The notes: generated from the sequence alone by a model not told the origin. A stretch of DNA of 64,000 nucleotides from Chrysogorgia sp. JL179-B06 (GCA_035772405.1 JAYKKM010000372.1:40001-104000); one strand, 5' to 3'. Shown: positions 23,684 to 35,941, counted from the stretch's first letter. Made by a program: numbers and translations.

Positions 23684-24433
23684 CAGCGAAGATGCCCTCA
23701 TGTTGTCAAGGCGGACTTTTTTAAATGAGGCTAGATTTCTTCTTTTATCTTACAGTGTAAATGTAAAGCTCCTAAGCTCATGGACAGAAAGACGATAAGA
23801 CTAAAATTGTTGACAGAACAAAAAGATTATATGCAACTTCTGTCAATACGATTATGAGGGGGAAGAAATGAGGGTACAAGGTTGTCAATACAATAACTCG
23901 ATAAGCATCCTATCAGTGTCAATATGAAACTACAAAACTCATAAGTTGGATTCACGTAAGTGTGTTTTATTTGAAAATAGAAAATGAAATTTTGTTTTTT
24001 AAAACACCAAAAATGTGACGTGCTCAATGGCAGTGTAGTGCACCACCGCACCTCACAATTTGATAGGGGTATCTAGTACGTTTTCCTTATGAGGCGCAAA
24101 TAGAAGGCATTGACGAGCCAATTAACGCGCAAATAGCGGATGCGTTGAACCCTCGTACCAGCCTCTTAGTTAATTGGATTGTAACCGACCTCAAAACAAC
24201 AAAGGTCCTAACCCTTGGGTTGTGTTTTCAGGCCATCACTTGCCCCCACCACATCCACTCCCCTATTTGGGGAGGTAGATTAGTAGAATTGTGACAGACT
24301 AAGCACGTGGTATTAGAAATTTACTGTTAGACGCTCACACAATCCCACACCCAGCTCAATGCTTTGTATATAGAATACGTAGTAGAAGTACATATGCACA
24401 ATTTAGGCCTTTTAGGGCCCAGGTGTGCTCCAT

Positions 24434-24457
24434 ATATATATATATATATATATATAA
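24434..24457. repeat. (TA)n microsatellite
   Basis: About 12 uninterrupted TA units. Confidence 0.9.
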
Positions 24458-24628
24458 ACGATATTAGGTGAGCCATTGCCATACTCTGCATTCTCCTCTG
24501 TTAAAGTGTCGAAATACTCAATAAAAAACAATAAAAAACCCAGTAACATACATGTCCAAACACTATGGTGTTGGTAATAATCAATGTTACGCTTGCATTG
24601 ATACGCATCTATGATAAAAGGCTTCACT

Positions 24629-24923
24629 GCACTGACGAGCCCCAATGAGGGTGAAACAAATGTCCACAGTTGGAAAATAGCCCAGGAATCGATCTATTGT
24701 CAATCTGTCTCAGTCAGACTTGTATAAGGAATCACTGAATCGGTCAAATGATGCATATGTTTGAGTAATTGTCTATTTAGAGCAGTGTGGTATATCCCAC
24801 ATCCTTGTCATAGAGACTGTGATGAATATATATACCTTTGGATGTGCTGGGCTATAGGCCTCACCACACTGACAAGCCCCAATGAGGGCGAAACAGCTGT
24901 CCGTGGTTGCCAAATAGCCCATG
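24629..24923. repeat. Diverged direct repeats containing CAAGCCCCAATGAGGG
   Basis: A segment of about 55 bp at 24629-24683 (CACTGACGAGCCCCAATGAG, then GGTGAAACA) recurs at 24867-24923 with roughly ten differences, about 238 bp apart. It may mark terminal parts of an element. Confidence 0.6.
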
Positions 24924-25094
24924 TTAACTCTGTTCAAATCATGGGATGAAATATATATATATCTCTTATAATCAATAATTCCTATTATTCAACGAAGCCA
25001 CGACAGTCTTTCATTCGAGAGTGATGAAATGTCAGTTTATCTGTCCTAGTCTTGAACAGATCTACCAAACGAGGAAGAAGATTAATTGTCTACT

Positions 25095-28000
25095 TCATTC
25101 TATCTCAGCGGCATCTGCCTGTTCTCCATACACTGCTTCAACCTTGTGGTAGATTTCTTTATTGCTCTTTAGAATCATTTCATCAGATGGCTCGAAATGT
25201 GCACATGAGTCTGCTGCATTCTTTAAGCAGTTTTTGACAAATATAAGTAAAGCTATGCCTTCAGTTGAGAACATGTTCCTGTGAACGGTTTTGATCAAGT
25301 TCACTTGTGAAAAGACACGTTCGCAATCCGCATTGCTGACAGGTATGTAATGGTTAACATGGCCTTAGTGAATGCTACCAAATTCTGATACTTCTCATTA
25401 GTTGCAACTTTTCCCCAAAATTCTTCCGATGGAGCAGTTGCACAGCAATCTACTAGGCTGGAGATTTCGTCATCATATATGAACTCCCTCCACTCTTGAT
25501 CTACATTTTGTAGATTTTCTGGAGGAACAACATTTGGGAATATTGATGCCAGCAATACTCTGAATAGAACCTGCAACCGCCATCTGAGGATCCAGAAATC
25601 TCAGGACTGGGTTATTTAATGGCAATCGTTTTTCAACTGATAACAAAGTTCGATAAAAAACTGTTTATCTAGCGCCTTGTATTCTTCCACGCCAAGATAA
25701 AAGCTGTGTTAAAGGTAGATGATCAGCGCGATCAGCCACAGTGATGTAATTTCGAATAAGAGCTGGCTTTACAAAGCAACTTAGAAGAGCCTTGTAAGCA
25801 GAGATACAATGGGAATGGAAGTTATGGATTGATGGTGACTTTGACTGAAATGTAACATTCAGCTTGTTGACAACTGGAATGACATAATTTAGGAATGCGA
25901 AGTAGAACTTTGTGAAGGGATTTGACAATTGCTCGAAGAGGAATTGGGAAGCTTGCAGGTGATCAACGAGATATTAGGGAGGTTTAGATTTGGTACGAGT
26001 TCGAGTATAAAATCCGCGCAAAGGACTGGGTTACACTGTAACTCGCCGTGGGTTGAATCGGTGTTTAGATTTCTATTTATCTCTGCAGACAGAAACAAGA
26101 TTGATGATGACCTAGTAATATGCTGCTGCTTTTCTTTACTCTGAAAATTTAATTAACGAGCAAGAGTTGAGAAATCTGCTCCTATATTTCCATACTGGAA
26201 TTATGATCGCTTCGCCCTAGACTCGAAGTGCAGAAGCGTTTTTTTGTAAAAATGACATTCCACATCTGGCAAGAGCTCTTTGTTTGCCACCAAAGTTTGT
26301 TTGCCTGTATGGAACGACTGCTTCTTCCATTGAAGGCTAAGCATCAGTTTTGGCTGCGAATACCTGTTGAGTCGACAGCAATTCGCGTTTACTTTCCCTT
26401 CTAAACGTCTATCTTCAAGCTCTTCTTCTCTCAGTTGTTGTTCCATTTGGGAAGACTCACGTGCCAGGTTTTTATGCTTTCTTTCACAAGAGCAATTGTT
26501 TGGTTAGATTTTCCTCTCCTTTTCAAAGTCGGCACACATCCCTCTACTCACTTTCGTTTTTTGTCTCGCTTAAACTCTTTGTAGCTTTTTTCCTCATGTC
26601 TTCTGCATTTTTTTTCTCCTTGTCGTTGGCTGTTTCCCAAATAAGCTTTGCATCCTCAATTCGGTTATGTATATCGGTCAAACCACGACAAACTTAGTCT
26701 TCGTCGTGATCAATTCCTTGTATTCCAGACGCTGTCTTATCGTCGTTCTAATTGCTTTAACAGTTACACGAAATTGGGGCTGCTCCATTTTGTTTAGGTT
26801 CTCCACTATGAGCTTACATGATTGTCCTCTTTCTTTCGACTGCTGTTTGTGCGTGTACAACTCGATCAACAGCAACTCTCTTATAAAACAACAGTCCTGT
26901 TCTGGTTTCCATATGAAAAGCTCTGTTTGTGGAGGTTTGACAGCCATTGTAGCGATATATTGTAGCAGAACTAACTCTTTTCCTACAGGTATGGTACGAG
27001 ATTTGCTTAAAAAGTTGTAGTGAACAAGGTTGTTTACTTCGAGTTTCCACGACTTTTCCCGCCAAAAGTTGCGAGCGTATCAATCTCGCACTAAATCTAA
27101 ACCTCCCTATTGGCCAGCAAAATACAGCTTTAAAGCACCCCACTGAGTACAAATTATTTCCATGCAGCTTCCAAAGGAAAGATGTTAAATCCATCTGATG
27201 CTAAAGAATCTCAGCATTCGGTCTTGATTTGAGTCAAATTCTTGAAACTTTAGAGTCTGTTTGCTGGAACAAGCAAAATAGTTAGTTGTAGCATTGCTTA
27301 ACCATCTGCTCTAAATTTCAGGGCAGTGAGGAACGTGTGTGCCTTACAGCCAAAGCACAGGAACGACAAGCGCATTTGATGGACAGGCAATGTGGGTTAG
27401 CAGCCATCATGCACAACTAACAATGCTGTTATTGTTGCCAAAAATTACATTTGTAGTGTCAGAAGCAAATCCAACAAGATGCTTAATTTCGATATTATGT
27501 TCAATGAGGTCATTCTCCATTGTTTCAAAAAGTTCAGCAGCTCACCATCAACGGGTACTAAATTCAACAATCGAGTGTCGACCTTTATAGTTTTTCACAG
27601 AAATACTTAATACATTTTGTGGTTCCCTTGTCGGTGGTCTCGTCAATTACTAAGGAGACACATTTTCTGCCATGCTGATTGCCGGTAGCATTGACATCTT
27701 GACGTAGACTGGTTTTGAAGGATTCAGGAAGAACGTTACAAGTCAGTGCAGCTGCCTTAGTGCGCTTGCACAAAAATCCTTTGGCAATTCCAGAATCATA
27801 AAACGTTTCCGAGATAAGTGTTGAGAGATGATCCATTACACAAAACGGAATGTTATGTTCAGCTATAAAAGCACAAAATTTGTTTCCTTGGACAATTTAC
27901 CCTCTGATGTGAAGAACTTGGATAACTAGTAAAAAATGGATATTTTAACTTGCTTGCTGCTGCTTTGGCAAATACATCTAAAATAGTTATGAAAAACTAG

Positions 28001-28286
28001 CTTTGATTATAATGGTATTTACCTTAGAGCTTCCTGACATACTGCTCGCTAGTGTAGTATGTCTAGCACTTTTGCCATGTAGACGAATCGTTGCTAAACC
28101 AGCTTGAATTTGACATCTACAATATTTACAAAATGCATATTTTTCCAATGAGTCACTTTGACTTAACAATTTCGAAAACTCTGGTCTCAGCTCCCATTCA
28201 GCCCTATATTTTTGGCTGTATGTTGTTTCATCTTTTCTAGCCTTTTTCGCGAAATCACATTCATTAATGCCATCAGAATCACTCAT
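25095..28286 (-). pseudogene. hAT-family transposase relic, split by a nested insertion
   Basis: The protein reads from high to low coordinates. First comes a BED-like finger exon (27987-28286, with CKYCRCQIQAG and RLHGKSARH). Next is 27585-27836 with KRTKAAALTCNVL and SLVIDETTDKG, holding a catalytic aspartate. Then come HLVGFASDTTNVMFG with NNSVVS near 27430 and TQWGALKLYFAG just beyond the insert. On the other side of the insert at 25977-27107 it resumes with QLSNPFTKFYFAFLNYV (25665-25928). It ends with the hAT dimerisation box SNADCERVFSQVNLIKT near 25270-25340. At least four frameshifts or stops are present. It would have catalysed hAT transposition; this copy is dead. Confidence 0.8.
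25977..27107. mobile_element. 1.1-kb DNA transposon nested in the hAT relic, with Myb/SANT remnant
   Basis: The ends are inverted with two mismatches: GGGAGGTTTAGATTTGGTAC at the left, and GGGAGGTTTAGATTTAGTGC reading inward from the right. TA flanks both sides (ATT is also possible). The hAT protein continues directly across it. On the minus strand, 26678-26947 reads a Myb/SANT-like trihelix pattern (ELFIWKPEQDCCFIRELLL, ERGQS, VENLNKMEQPQFRVT). A charged coiled segment follows to about 26201 in shifted frames. Such Myb-like proteins accompany Harbinger-type transposons. No transposase is present, so it would depend on one supplied elsewhere. Confidence 0.75.
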
Positions 28287-28299
28287 GTTAGGTAATTAC

Positions 28300-28447
28300 A
28301 GCTTGATGTTTGTAAAGTTGTAAAGGTTTTGCTGTGCAAGCTGTGTTAAGTTCTCAACACTCAGGAAAACTCTGAGCACCAGACAGGACTCGAACCCATA
28401 ACCTTCTGAATGCTAGACAGACGCTCTAACCATTGAGCCACTGGAAC
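28300..28447 (-). mobile_element. tRNA-derived SINE, copy 1
   Basis: The head 28376-28447 (minus strand) folds as a tRNA. Acceptor GTTCCAG pairs with CTGGTGC, the D arm is GCTC...GAGC, and the anticodon loop CTAGCAT gives anticodon AGC (alanine-type). Box A is TGGCTCAATGG, and box B is a perfect GGTTCGAGTCC. The tail (GAGAACTTAACACAGCTTGC reversed) runs to about 28300. The tail is not CCA or another gene, and related copies exist nearby, so this is a SINE and not a working tRNA gene. RNA polymerase III would drive it. Confidence 0.8.
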
Positions 28448-28515
28448 TCAGATGGCAGAACAAGGTTAAATACGGTATTTAAACCTGGGACGAGTCTTGC
28501 CGTTATCACAAATAC

Positions 28516-28600
28516 CGTTACGGATTCGAGTCCTGTCTGACTGAGAACTTAACACAGCTTGCACAGCAAAACTTTTACAACTTTACAAACATCAAGCTGC
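28516..28600 (+). mobile_element. tRNA-derived SINE, copy 3, 5'-truncated
   Basis: Begins at the box B region (GATTCGAGTCCTGTCTG) and continues with the same tail, GAGAACTTAACACAGCTTGC, to CAAGCTGC. It is inverted relative to copy 1, 70 bp away. The two, with the repeated segment 28454-28515 versus 28672-28741 (GACGAGTCTTGCC), create a mosaic of inverted repeats. Confidence 0.7.
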
Positions 28601-28905
28601 AACTACCTAACATAACTAACACATTTGACTGGAAATTGACTGTCACAACACGACTTGTAATACTTGGAACAAGTATTTGTGATAATGGCAAGACTCGTCC
28701 CAGGTTTAAATGCCATATTTAACCTTGCTCTTCCATCTGAGTTACAATAATAATGATAATACTGACTTTATTACAGTATATCCACAAAAAAGTGGCTCCT
28801 CACCTGTAAATTATAACACTATATAAACCTATATGACTGAATAATATATCACCTATACGTAAATATACTACAGTATATATAAATTAGCCAAAAAAAAATA
28901 AAAAA

Positions 28906-29175
28906 TTACACACTATTTAGTCTTTCATTTGGAACGCACAAATAGTGTACTTTGGCAGTACGCTTGAAGTCATTAAAGACCCGACATTCTCTGATGTTGG
29001 AAGGTAAACTATTAAATACATTTGCAGCACTGGCATGGAAAGTGCCATTTTCAAAGGGCACAATTAGTTTAGTTTCCGTGGACGATCTCGGTGTTCTCGC
29101 AGGAATGTACTGCTCCAACTTGAGGTATGAAGGCCAATTACTAAAATACAAGGCCTTAAACACAGCCAGTGACAA
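28906..29175 (-). pseudogene. Non-LTR retrotransposon (LINE) ORF2 C-terminal tail
   Basis: The 89-codon minus-strand frame shows the tail pattern found after the RT domain of CR1/L2-type LINEs: IPARTPRSS, then LIVPFENGTFHASAANVFNS then LPSNIREC, then FNDFKR. It begins without any upstream RT, as in a 5'-truncated insertion, and ends in a stop followed by AT-rich sequence. Confidence 0.65.
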
Positions 29176-29379
29176 GTGAAAGTCTCTCCCCTAATTTCAA
29201 GACATCCATTTCAGTGGCATATCCTCCAACTACAAAACCAGCAGCTGGACATGCTGAAGGCGTTTTACAAGATATTGAGGAATTGGATGACTCACAATAT
29301 CATTAAATAGATTTTCGATACTACTAAACACTCAGATAATTGCTTCCTGATGTTATAAGGGGCTAGATGTTTAGTAAGA

Positions 29380-29513
29380 GTTCCAAGTGGCTTAATGGTT
29401 AGAGCGTCTGTCTAGCATTCAGGTTATGGGTTTGAGTCCTGTCTGGTGCTCAGAGTTTTCCTGAGTATTGAGAACTTAACACAGCTTGCACAGCAAAACC
29501 TTTACAACTTTAG
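29380..29513 (+). mobile_element. tRNA-derived SINE, copy 2
   Basis: The head 29380-29449 matches copy 1 but lacks three bases after the anticodon arm and has GGTTTGAGTCC for box B. The tail GAGAACTTAACACAGCTTGC then CAGCAAAACC follows. Confidence 0.8.
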
Positions 29514-29519
29514 AATTAC

Positions 29520-30033
29520 TCGTGTTTTAAATTTAAGCTTAAAAACTTCTTCTTTTTGCCGTAGAAAGGCACGTACTTCGTGTATGCCTAAAACTGAGTA
29601 CTTCATGTAAGCCTGACCCAAACAAATGACTATATATAGGTTATCATGAAAACCCGTTAATTTCCTAATGCATGTTCGAAATTAGCGGGTTTTGCAGGAT
29701 AGACCTTTTCATTCATTGTTCATTGCAGGCTTTTAGCACCTCTAGGACTCTATCACAAGAGAACATTCAAACACGAATTTTTACCAAAACAATTACTGAA
29801 TAATTAAAATTCCTGAAAATTTACCAAAATGTTACTAAAAAATTTCATTACTAAAATTTTTTCCAAAATTGACGAAATTTTAACAAAAGTAAAATAATTT
29901 ACCAAACCGAAAAGGATGATGGGTAGAATTATGATTATTTGCTTCAGTGGGCTCATTTGCATCTGACCTTCGTGCAGTAAAGACAGACCTCTGACCTATT
30001 TGCGTGCAGAAATCTATATTCTGAGTGTCGTTG
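29520..30033. other. Intergenic; small imperfect palindrome
   Basis: AACCCGTTAATTTC and GAAATTAGCGGGTTT near 29652-29690 form an imperfect hairpin. A, T-rich sequence with TTTACCAAAA words follows. The minus-strand frame 29880-30122 is the shadow of EXO1-like exon 1. Confidence 0.45.
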
Positions 30034-33000
30034 ATGGGTATTAAGGGCCTTCTTGCCTTTCTTAATTCTATAACGAAAGATTCTTCTATTGAAGAATAAT
30101 ATCGTGGGAAATGCCTGGGCATAGATGCTTCATGTTATATTCACAAAGGAGCGTATTCTTGCGCCAAAGAACTTGGATTGCCAACTAAAGAGTAAGTATA
30201 ATCTCATTGTTTGTTTATTTTATAAGGCGGATTTCCATTCAGTAATTTTTATCGCGCGATCGACTTTATTCTATCGCTTTATTTTAAATTGTCAGCCCTC
30301 GACTCATGGAAATTCCAAGAACTTTGGAATTCCAGTAGTAAAACAGATGCTATTAGTTTTTTCCAGAAGGCCTTGAAAGTTACGTTCAGCATGGTTCAAT
30401 TGCTAATAGAGGTTAGTAAAAATTGTAAACAAGGTATAATACTAAATATCACTTGCCACAAAATTATCGACATTCTTGTATTAAAATTTAACCTTATAAA
30501 CTGCGAAATTACCATCTCAAAATGCTAAAAAAGTCTTATTTTATATGAATACACCTGGCCAACCATATATACATACTCATACTGCAGTTAATCTGCCAGT
30601 TATATTACCTGTGATATACCTGTGATATTGATTCAAGTAGTGGTAACAGAAGATTCTGATTTACTGGCATTTGGTTGTAAAGAGGTAATAGTTTTGAAAT
30701 TCCCTGATATAATTGGAGACTTGTTGTTACATTGTCTATAACTTACAGTAAAAGCCTATCAAGAAATAAGCATGGGAATGAAGGTAAAATATGCACACAA
30801 ATGAGAGAAAATAAACCGTTTCCTCTCTGAGTTATTTCACATTATTTCATAAGTTTGATCATTAATTTTTGTATGCACTTTTTCTTGTGCTTACAGTATA
30901 CTGTATTGTGTTAATATTACTTCACTCATGCTTATTTCATAAATGCATGCATGCTTAATCATACACTTACTGTATCACGAGCACTGTTATACTGTCAGTA
31001 CATTGTGGATCACCAATATTCTGGCAGGTCATATAATAACAAGCTGGATCTTAACGGAAGGTGCAAAGTCCTAAAACAGAAGGATGTTAATAAGTGTATG
31101 GATATTAGAGAATTCAAGTTTGAGTACTTCCAGTAAATACGTACCTAAAATGAACAGGTTTTGCGATTGGCTATATGGAACAAAAGTGGTTAGGTTAGGA
31201 CACTGGTTTCTTTGTGGTTGATTCTATTGTTTTATTTTAATCAACCAATCACAAAACTTGATAGTATAGGTAGGTAATGACCTAGTACTTCCGATACATG
31301 TGCATTAGCAGGTTGTTAGCAACATTCATGGAATTGGAATTAAGAGGGCACACAAATTTATTCCGAAATTTGCCAAATCAAATTCAAAGATTGAAGAGGT
31401 ATTGGTTCCATTGTATTTAATGTGATTTAAGTTTAAACTACTGGGATATCATTAATCCCAGTAGTACCATACATGTACATGTACTGACCTACATAACTGG
31501 TTAAATGTTCAAAGCAACCGCATGAATATTTTTCCACTAGTACTGATCAGGAGAGCTTATTAGCTAGAGGAAATTACTTAAAGTGCCACTACGATGAAAA
31601 TTCATCCCCGTCTTTTAGGTTTTCTTTAGCATAGAATAGTATTTCAGGGTCGAAAGTGATCATCGATGTAAAAAAAACTAAAAAATGGTATTTTGAAGCA
31701 AGTATTTTGAGCTCTGAAATCACTATTATTTAGGCCACTATTACTAAAAACGTGTTCCAAGTGAGCCTGCAATTTCAAAAGATTCTCAATGCTATGCCTG
31801 AATTTCGGTCAAGGTTATTTGTTTTCTTGTTTTTTCGAGAAGTAGATGAAAGGTTCAGCGTCTCAGACGAAGAATTTGAAAAAACGACCTTCATTTACTT
31901 GAAGAATTAACGACGTGGAGTCTTCGCGTTGAGAATCTGACGTCACTTCGTTGCGCTGGTCAAGAACATGAACGATTAATGGCGGACATAACAACTCCAG
32001 ATTCGAAGTAAGAAAAAAACAACTTGCCATCGTCAAATCGCAAAACGGTTTCGACTAAGTAATATTTAGCAGCTCTGCTTTATAAATACGTAAAAATATC
32101 GATAGGTAAAAATTTGATCGTAGTGGCACTTTAACATACTTAATCTTCCATGCCAGAATATGAAAAAAAAACCCCTGAAATCTAGATTTTTACTTGGGGA
32201 ATTGGGGTTATTTTTTTGCATGTCTGGCTAGTTGTAAGGAAGAGAGTCTATATCATATTCATTATTTCATCTTAATCTATTGCTGGATAAAATGACCGAG
32301 AGTTATAACCTCGATGAATATATTCATCTGCCATTACACAAAGTAAACAGTAAAATGGGTTGTTAATTATGTCCAAGTTGGTACTTCAATAGAGGAAATA
32401 ATGATTTGTTCAATGTTCATGCATAAAATTTATTTATACCTTTTGTGCTGAACTTCATAAGTTGTTACATTAGTAATGTTAATACTGTTATTCTCATAGG
32501 CATTACCACAAATGGTGTGCTGATAGGTATGAAATCAATTACTGTACCATCTGATTATGTGACAAAATTTACCATGGCAAATCAAACATTTTTATATCAG
32601 TCTATTTGATACAAAGAACAAACTGGAAGTTCCATTAGTTGACATCCCACAAAGTTCTGTGATTCACACCAAGGACAACTTTTGTCTGTATCCTTAACCA
32701 TCTGACAAAGCTTATTTGTATTTGCTATACATGTTAAATACATGTTTAAACCTGTTTGTACAACACCAATTAGTTGACTTGTGCACTTAACCTTAAACTA
32801 CACATGCAGACAATATTCTCGATTTGTGCCTTGGCAACATTGATACTGAACACGGTGTCAAAGTGAACAACTACTCACTGGATAGTTCACAGGTATCAAC
32901 AATTTGTTTTTGTACTTTTTTGTGTACTGCTGCCATTAATTTCCAGTGTCAAGTACTTTTGTAACTACAATATGGATTGCAAGTTGGATTTCTTCCAATA

Positions 33001-33375
33001 TGAATATATTCTGAAATGTATATTTCTATAAGTGCCTCCTCCAATTAAGCAAACATTTTAAGAGTTTAACCCTCACTCTCTGTCGGTACAATAATATAAA
33101 AATAGGAGTGTTTTTCCACAATAGGGAGAAAGTGAAAAACATTTGTAACATTATGTTGTTACCGGTACATCTTCTGGTCATCATTTATAAATGTTAGGAT
33201 TTTTTAAAGAACATCACCTGGGAATTAGCACAATATCTGAAACCCTGAAAAATTGAAGAGTGACATAATCAAGTAATACTGTAAGAATCAAAACATTTGT
33301 CTATCAATTTTGTCTTTAGGGACCTGGTATCTGGGGGGAAAAGTCCAAGGACCAAACAAATGAAGAGGGTAAGAA
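30034..33375 (+). pseudogene. EXO1: EXO1-like 5' exonuclease, intron-containing but disrupted
   Basis: Exon 1 (30034-30191) begins MGIKGLLAFLN, as in Exonuclease 1. Codon 22 is TAA; then YRGKCLGIDASCYIHKGAYS resumes the family, before donor AAAGA|GTAAGT. Later exons are about 30294-30411 (FFQKALKVTFSM), about 30641-30690 (VTEDSDLLAFGCKE with active-site acids), 31046-31136, 31316-31398 (SNIHGIGIKRAHKF), about 32530-32660 (FTMANQTFLYQ then, frameshifted, LFDTKNKLEVPL) and 32815-32892. 33320-33375 may be another. Exons for the LVFDG and YEADAQ regions are missing where expected. EXO1 trims DNA in mismatch repair and end resection. The stop, the frameshift and the missing exons point to a pseudogene. 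Confidence 0.7.
31582..32130. mobile_element. TTAA-flanked MITE with AGTGCCACTACGAT ends
   Basis: TTAA occurs at 31578-31581 and 32131-32134. The ends AGTGCCACTACGATGAAAAT and, reversed, AGTGCCACTACGATCAAATT are nearly identical inverted repeats. There is no coding capacity. It lies in an intron of the EXO1-like gene. Confidence 0.85.
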
Positions 33376-33417
33376 TTGCTACAAGGCATGTGCGTATTGA
33401 TATTGCTGTATTAGGTC

Positions 33418-34213
33418 ATGAAATTCAAAACATTTTTTTACTTTCTGATGACCATGATCACAATTTTATGTCTGTGGCTACACCGACATCTGAACAAAGT
33501 GCTCTTACACGAGGTTCAACTCAAACTAAAAGTTATCGAGAAAGGTGATGAAATCATTTGGACCATTCCTTGTTTTCCAGTGATGGACATATCTTTTACC
33601 AAAGGGACATTTGAACACAAAGGTGAAATATACAATGGATTAATGAAACCTGCTGACATCTGTCAAATTTCTGATTTTCCAAGTGCAATTACTATGTGTT
33701 GGAGTAGTTGCAGTATTGATATTTACAGTACAACATATATTGTGCTGTGGAAATGGGAAGTCCAAGAAGAGTTGCCTAGTGATTGGGAAGAAAGTGAAGC
33801 AAGCCTCAGTGACATATCATATGTTTCTGAGACTGATCTATCACATGAGGGAAGCTGTGACAATTCTGAAGATGAAGGTCAGGACGAAGAGGCAAATTTA
33901 AGAAAATGTCAGTTTACGTGGTAGCAAATTTTATATAAACTTGGAGCTCTGAATTTGCTATATATTTACAATAGGGGGAAATTACCTTTCAAAATTATTG
34001 GTGTTGCCACACACCTTCCAACATCACTTGGAAAAAGCTTATGTCAAGCTTAGTGAAGACAAGGAATCTGTTACTACGCATATAATACCTGAACCTGACA
34101 ACGAGAAAGATTCGGAAGCAATTTGTGTCAAAGTTGATTATGGAGAAAGACAATTTTGTGTAGGCTACATTGCAAGAGAGCTTAGAAAGTATATACACCC
34201 ACAAAATAATTAA
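33418..34213 (+). CDS. HIRAN-like domain protein, fragmentary
   Basis: A plus-strand frame to 33924 ends in an acidic Ser/Glu-rich stretch. A second, 33998-34213, has EPDNEKDSEAICVKVDYGE then FCVGYIARELRKYI. This recalls HIRAN domains (rEpdNpyD..Ai.V..ge.vGyipr.la), which recognise DNA ends. An alternative frame upstream (FKIIGVATHLP) completes the usual HIRAN start, so an intron or frameshift separates the pieces near 33990-34050. The first frame has a helical hydrophobic start that I doubt is coding. Proteins of this type are often transposon-borne in cnidarians. Confidence 0.35.
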
Positions 34214-34692
34214 AATTAGAAAAATCAAATTCCAGACACAATGGCTCTGGATTGGATTTTATGAGTATACTAATTACAAGAAATGGAGAGTGAGAGTTTT
34301 GTTGTAAATGCAGCACGCCATGTGAAACTGTATTAAAAGAACATCTGATCATGAATAGTATACTGTAATACTCACAATTCAACATTTAAAATATTATATA
34401 ATTGCCACCACAAATACTTGTGGTGGCAATGCCTCAGGTTTAACATGGAACTGTGCACGAACAGTCAGGCTGCCTCTCTGGGGAAGTGAAGCTCTGTTTG
34501 CCACAAAAAACCCTGGATCTGCCCTTTGCGAAATCCGGGTTTCATCAAGTCTCTCCAGTTCCCCTCAGTCAGTTCATTAAATGATTTCATTGACTCCAGT
34601 CCAGTAATAAAATTGGAGATCTGGGGCAATTCTCTTCATAAATTCCTGCTCAATCTTCCTGTACCATGTACTATTATTACCTCTGTTGGTAG

Positions 34693-34713
34693 GTATATAT
34701 ATATATATATATT
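34693..34713. repeat. (TA)n microsatellite
   Basis: About ten TA units. Confidence 0.9.
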
Positions 34714-34719
34714 TTCTGG

Positions 34720-35940
34720 ATGACTAAATGCATTTTTTCTTTACGCATCATCTTTCAAAAGCTTTATGTTAATCTTAGGTTGAAAGATTACCTTGCTTTT
34801 CTGAATTTGTTTTCTGAAGTTGTCGGCTGGTCAAGATTAATATAGGTCACAAGAAATTTGACCAGAAATTTCACACAAAATATCTTGCTCTGTGAAGCCT
34901 CCCTGACTCTAGCATATCAATTTTTGCCTCTGGACATCATGTAGCAATCAAATTATTTAACTTTAGTCAGCTTTGTGCAACAATAATTATTTGCTTCCAA
35001 TTTACATTCCAGTTAATTTAATTGAACTTCCATCGAAGTATCATATGCTCAGGGAACTTGATGAACTTATTGAACTGTTCCTGTCACCCAATATCATGAA
35101 TTTGGAGAACAAAGCCGACTTTGATCCAAGTGGTGCACATGGGTACCGAGTGATCCAAGTGGTGCACATGAGGTGCTTGGAGGTACCCATAATTTTATGG
35201 CAACTAAAGCTTTAGCTGCAAGATATGCATGGTTGTTTGTTGGATTATCAGATGAAGAAGCATTATGGGTCGCCTCCAGGCACAACAAGACTGGTTAATT
35301 CCGACATGAAGTCTTTTCAAGAAGAGGTAATTAGTACTAAGTCATAGGCTGTTTTTCTTTTATTAGTGTTTTTGTCAATATTAAATAACATTTACATGTA
35401 TTGTCATCCACTACTGTTTAACCAAACTTTCATATTTACTGGCTGCTTTTGCCTACAAAACGTTTGCCTACAAATTGTGGTGCTCCCTTTATGCTTCAGT
35501 TTATAGGCACAGCCAAGCTGCACTTTCAGCACGAAATTGAAAACTAGAGGATGTAATGCTGTGTGTACATTTATAATTTACCTTACTTATTTACCGCTTC
35601 ACACCAGAGGAATAATTTTAAATAACGGTTTATAATCTCTAAAATAATAGTGCTTTGGGATTAATGTTAGACAGAGGAAAATGTTTACGGTCAATTTTTC
35701 ATACCTCTGTGTTTTCAGTTAACACGGGCCATGTTTGTTTTTAAAATTTGCCTTTATTAATATAAATTACTAAAATTAGGAGGGAGAAGGCTCCCTTTTA
35801 TGAGTAAGGCATGGTATTGCAGAATAGACAGTTTAGACATAAGAAGTATATTGTGTATATTTATACAGTGTATACCGTATATAATGTATAGTTATACTGA
35901 GTAGACAGGTGGCGTATATTCTGTCAATTCTCCATTGCTT
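34720..35940. other. Intergenic with coding-like fragment at about 35010-35240
   Basis: A plus-strand frame at 34973-35215 (LIELPSKYHMLRELDELIEL, then FLSPN) looks like an exon by composition but has no recognised family. GATCCAAGTGGTGCACATG is repeated directly at 35123 and 35152. The rest, from 35330, shows no gene. Confidence 0.3.
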
Positions 35941-35941
35941 A

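Noticed and set aside
28376..28447. Functional tRNA-Ala gene
   Set aside because: It folds well, but the same head plus tail occurs again at 29380 and in part at 28516, as in a SINE family.
30097..30099. TAA read as a sense codon (variant genetic code)
   Set aside because: The Polinton and other frames use TAA as a stop, and the EXO1-like locus has further damage.
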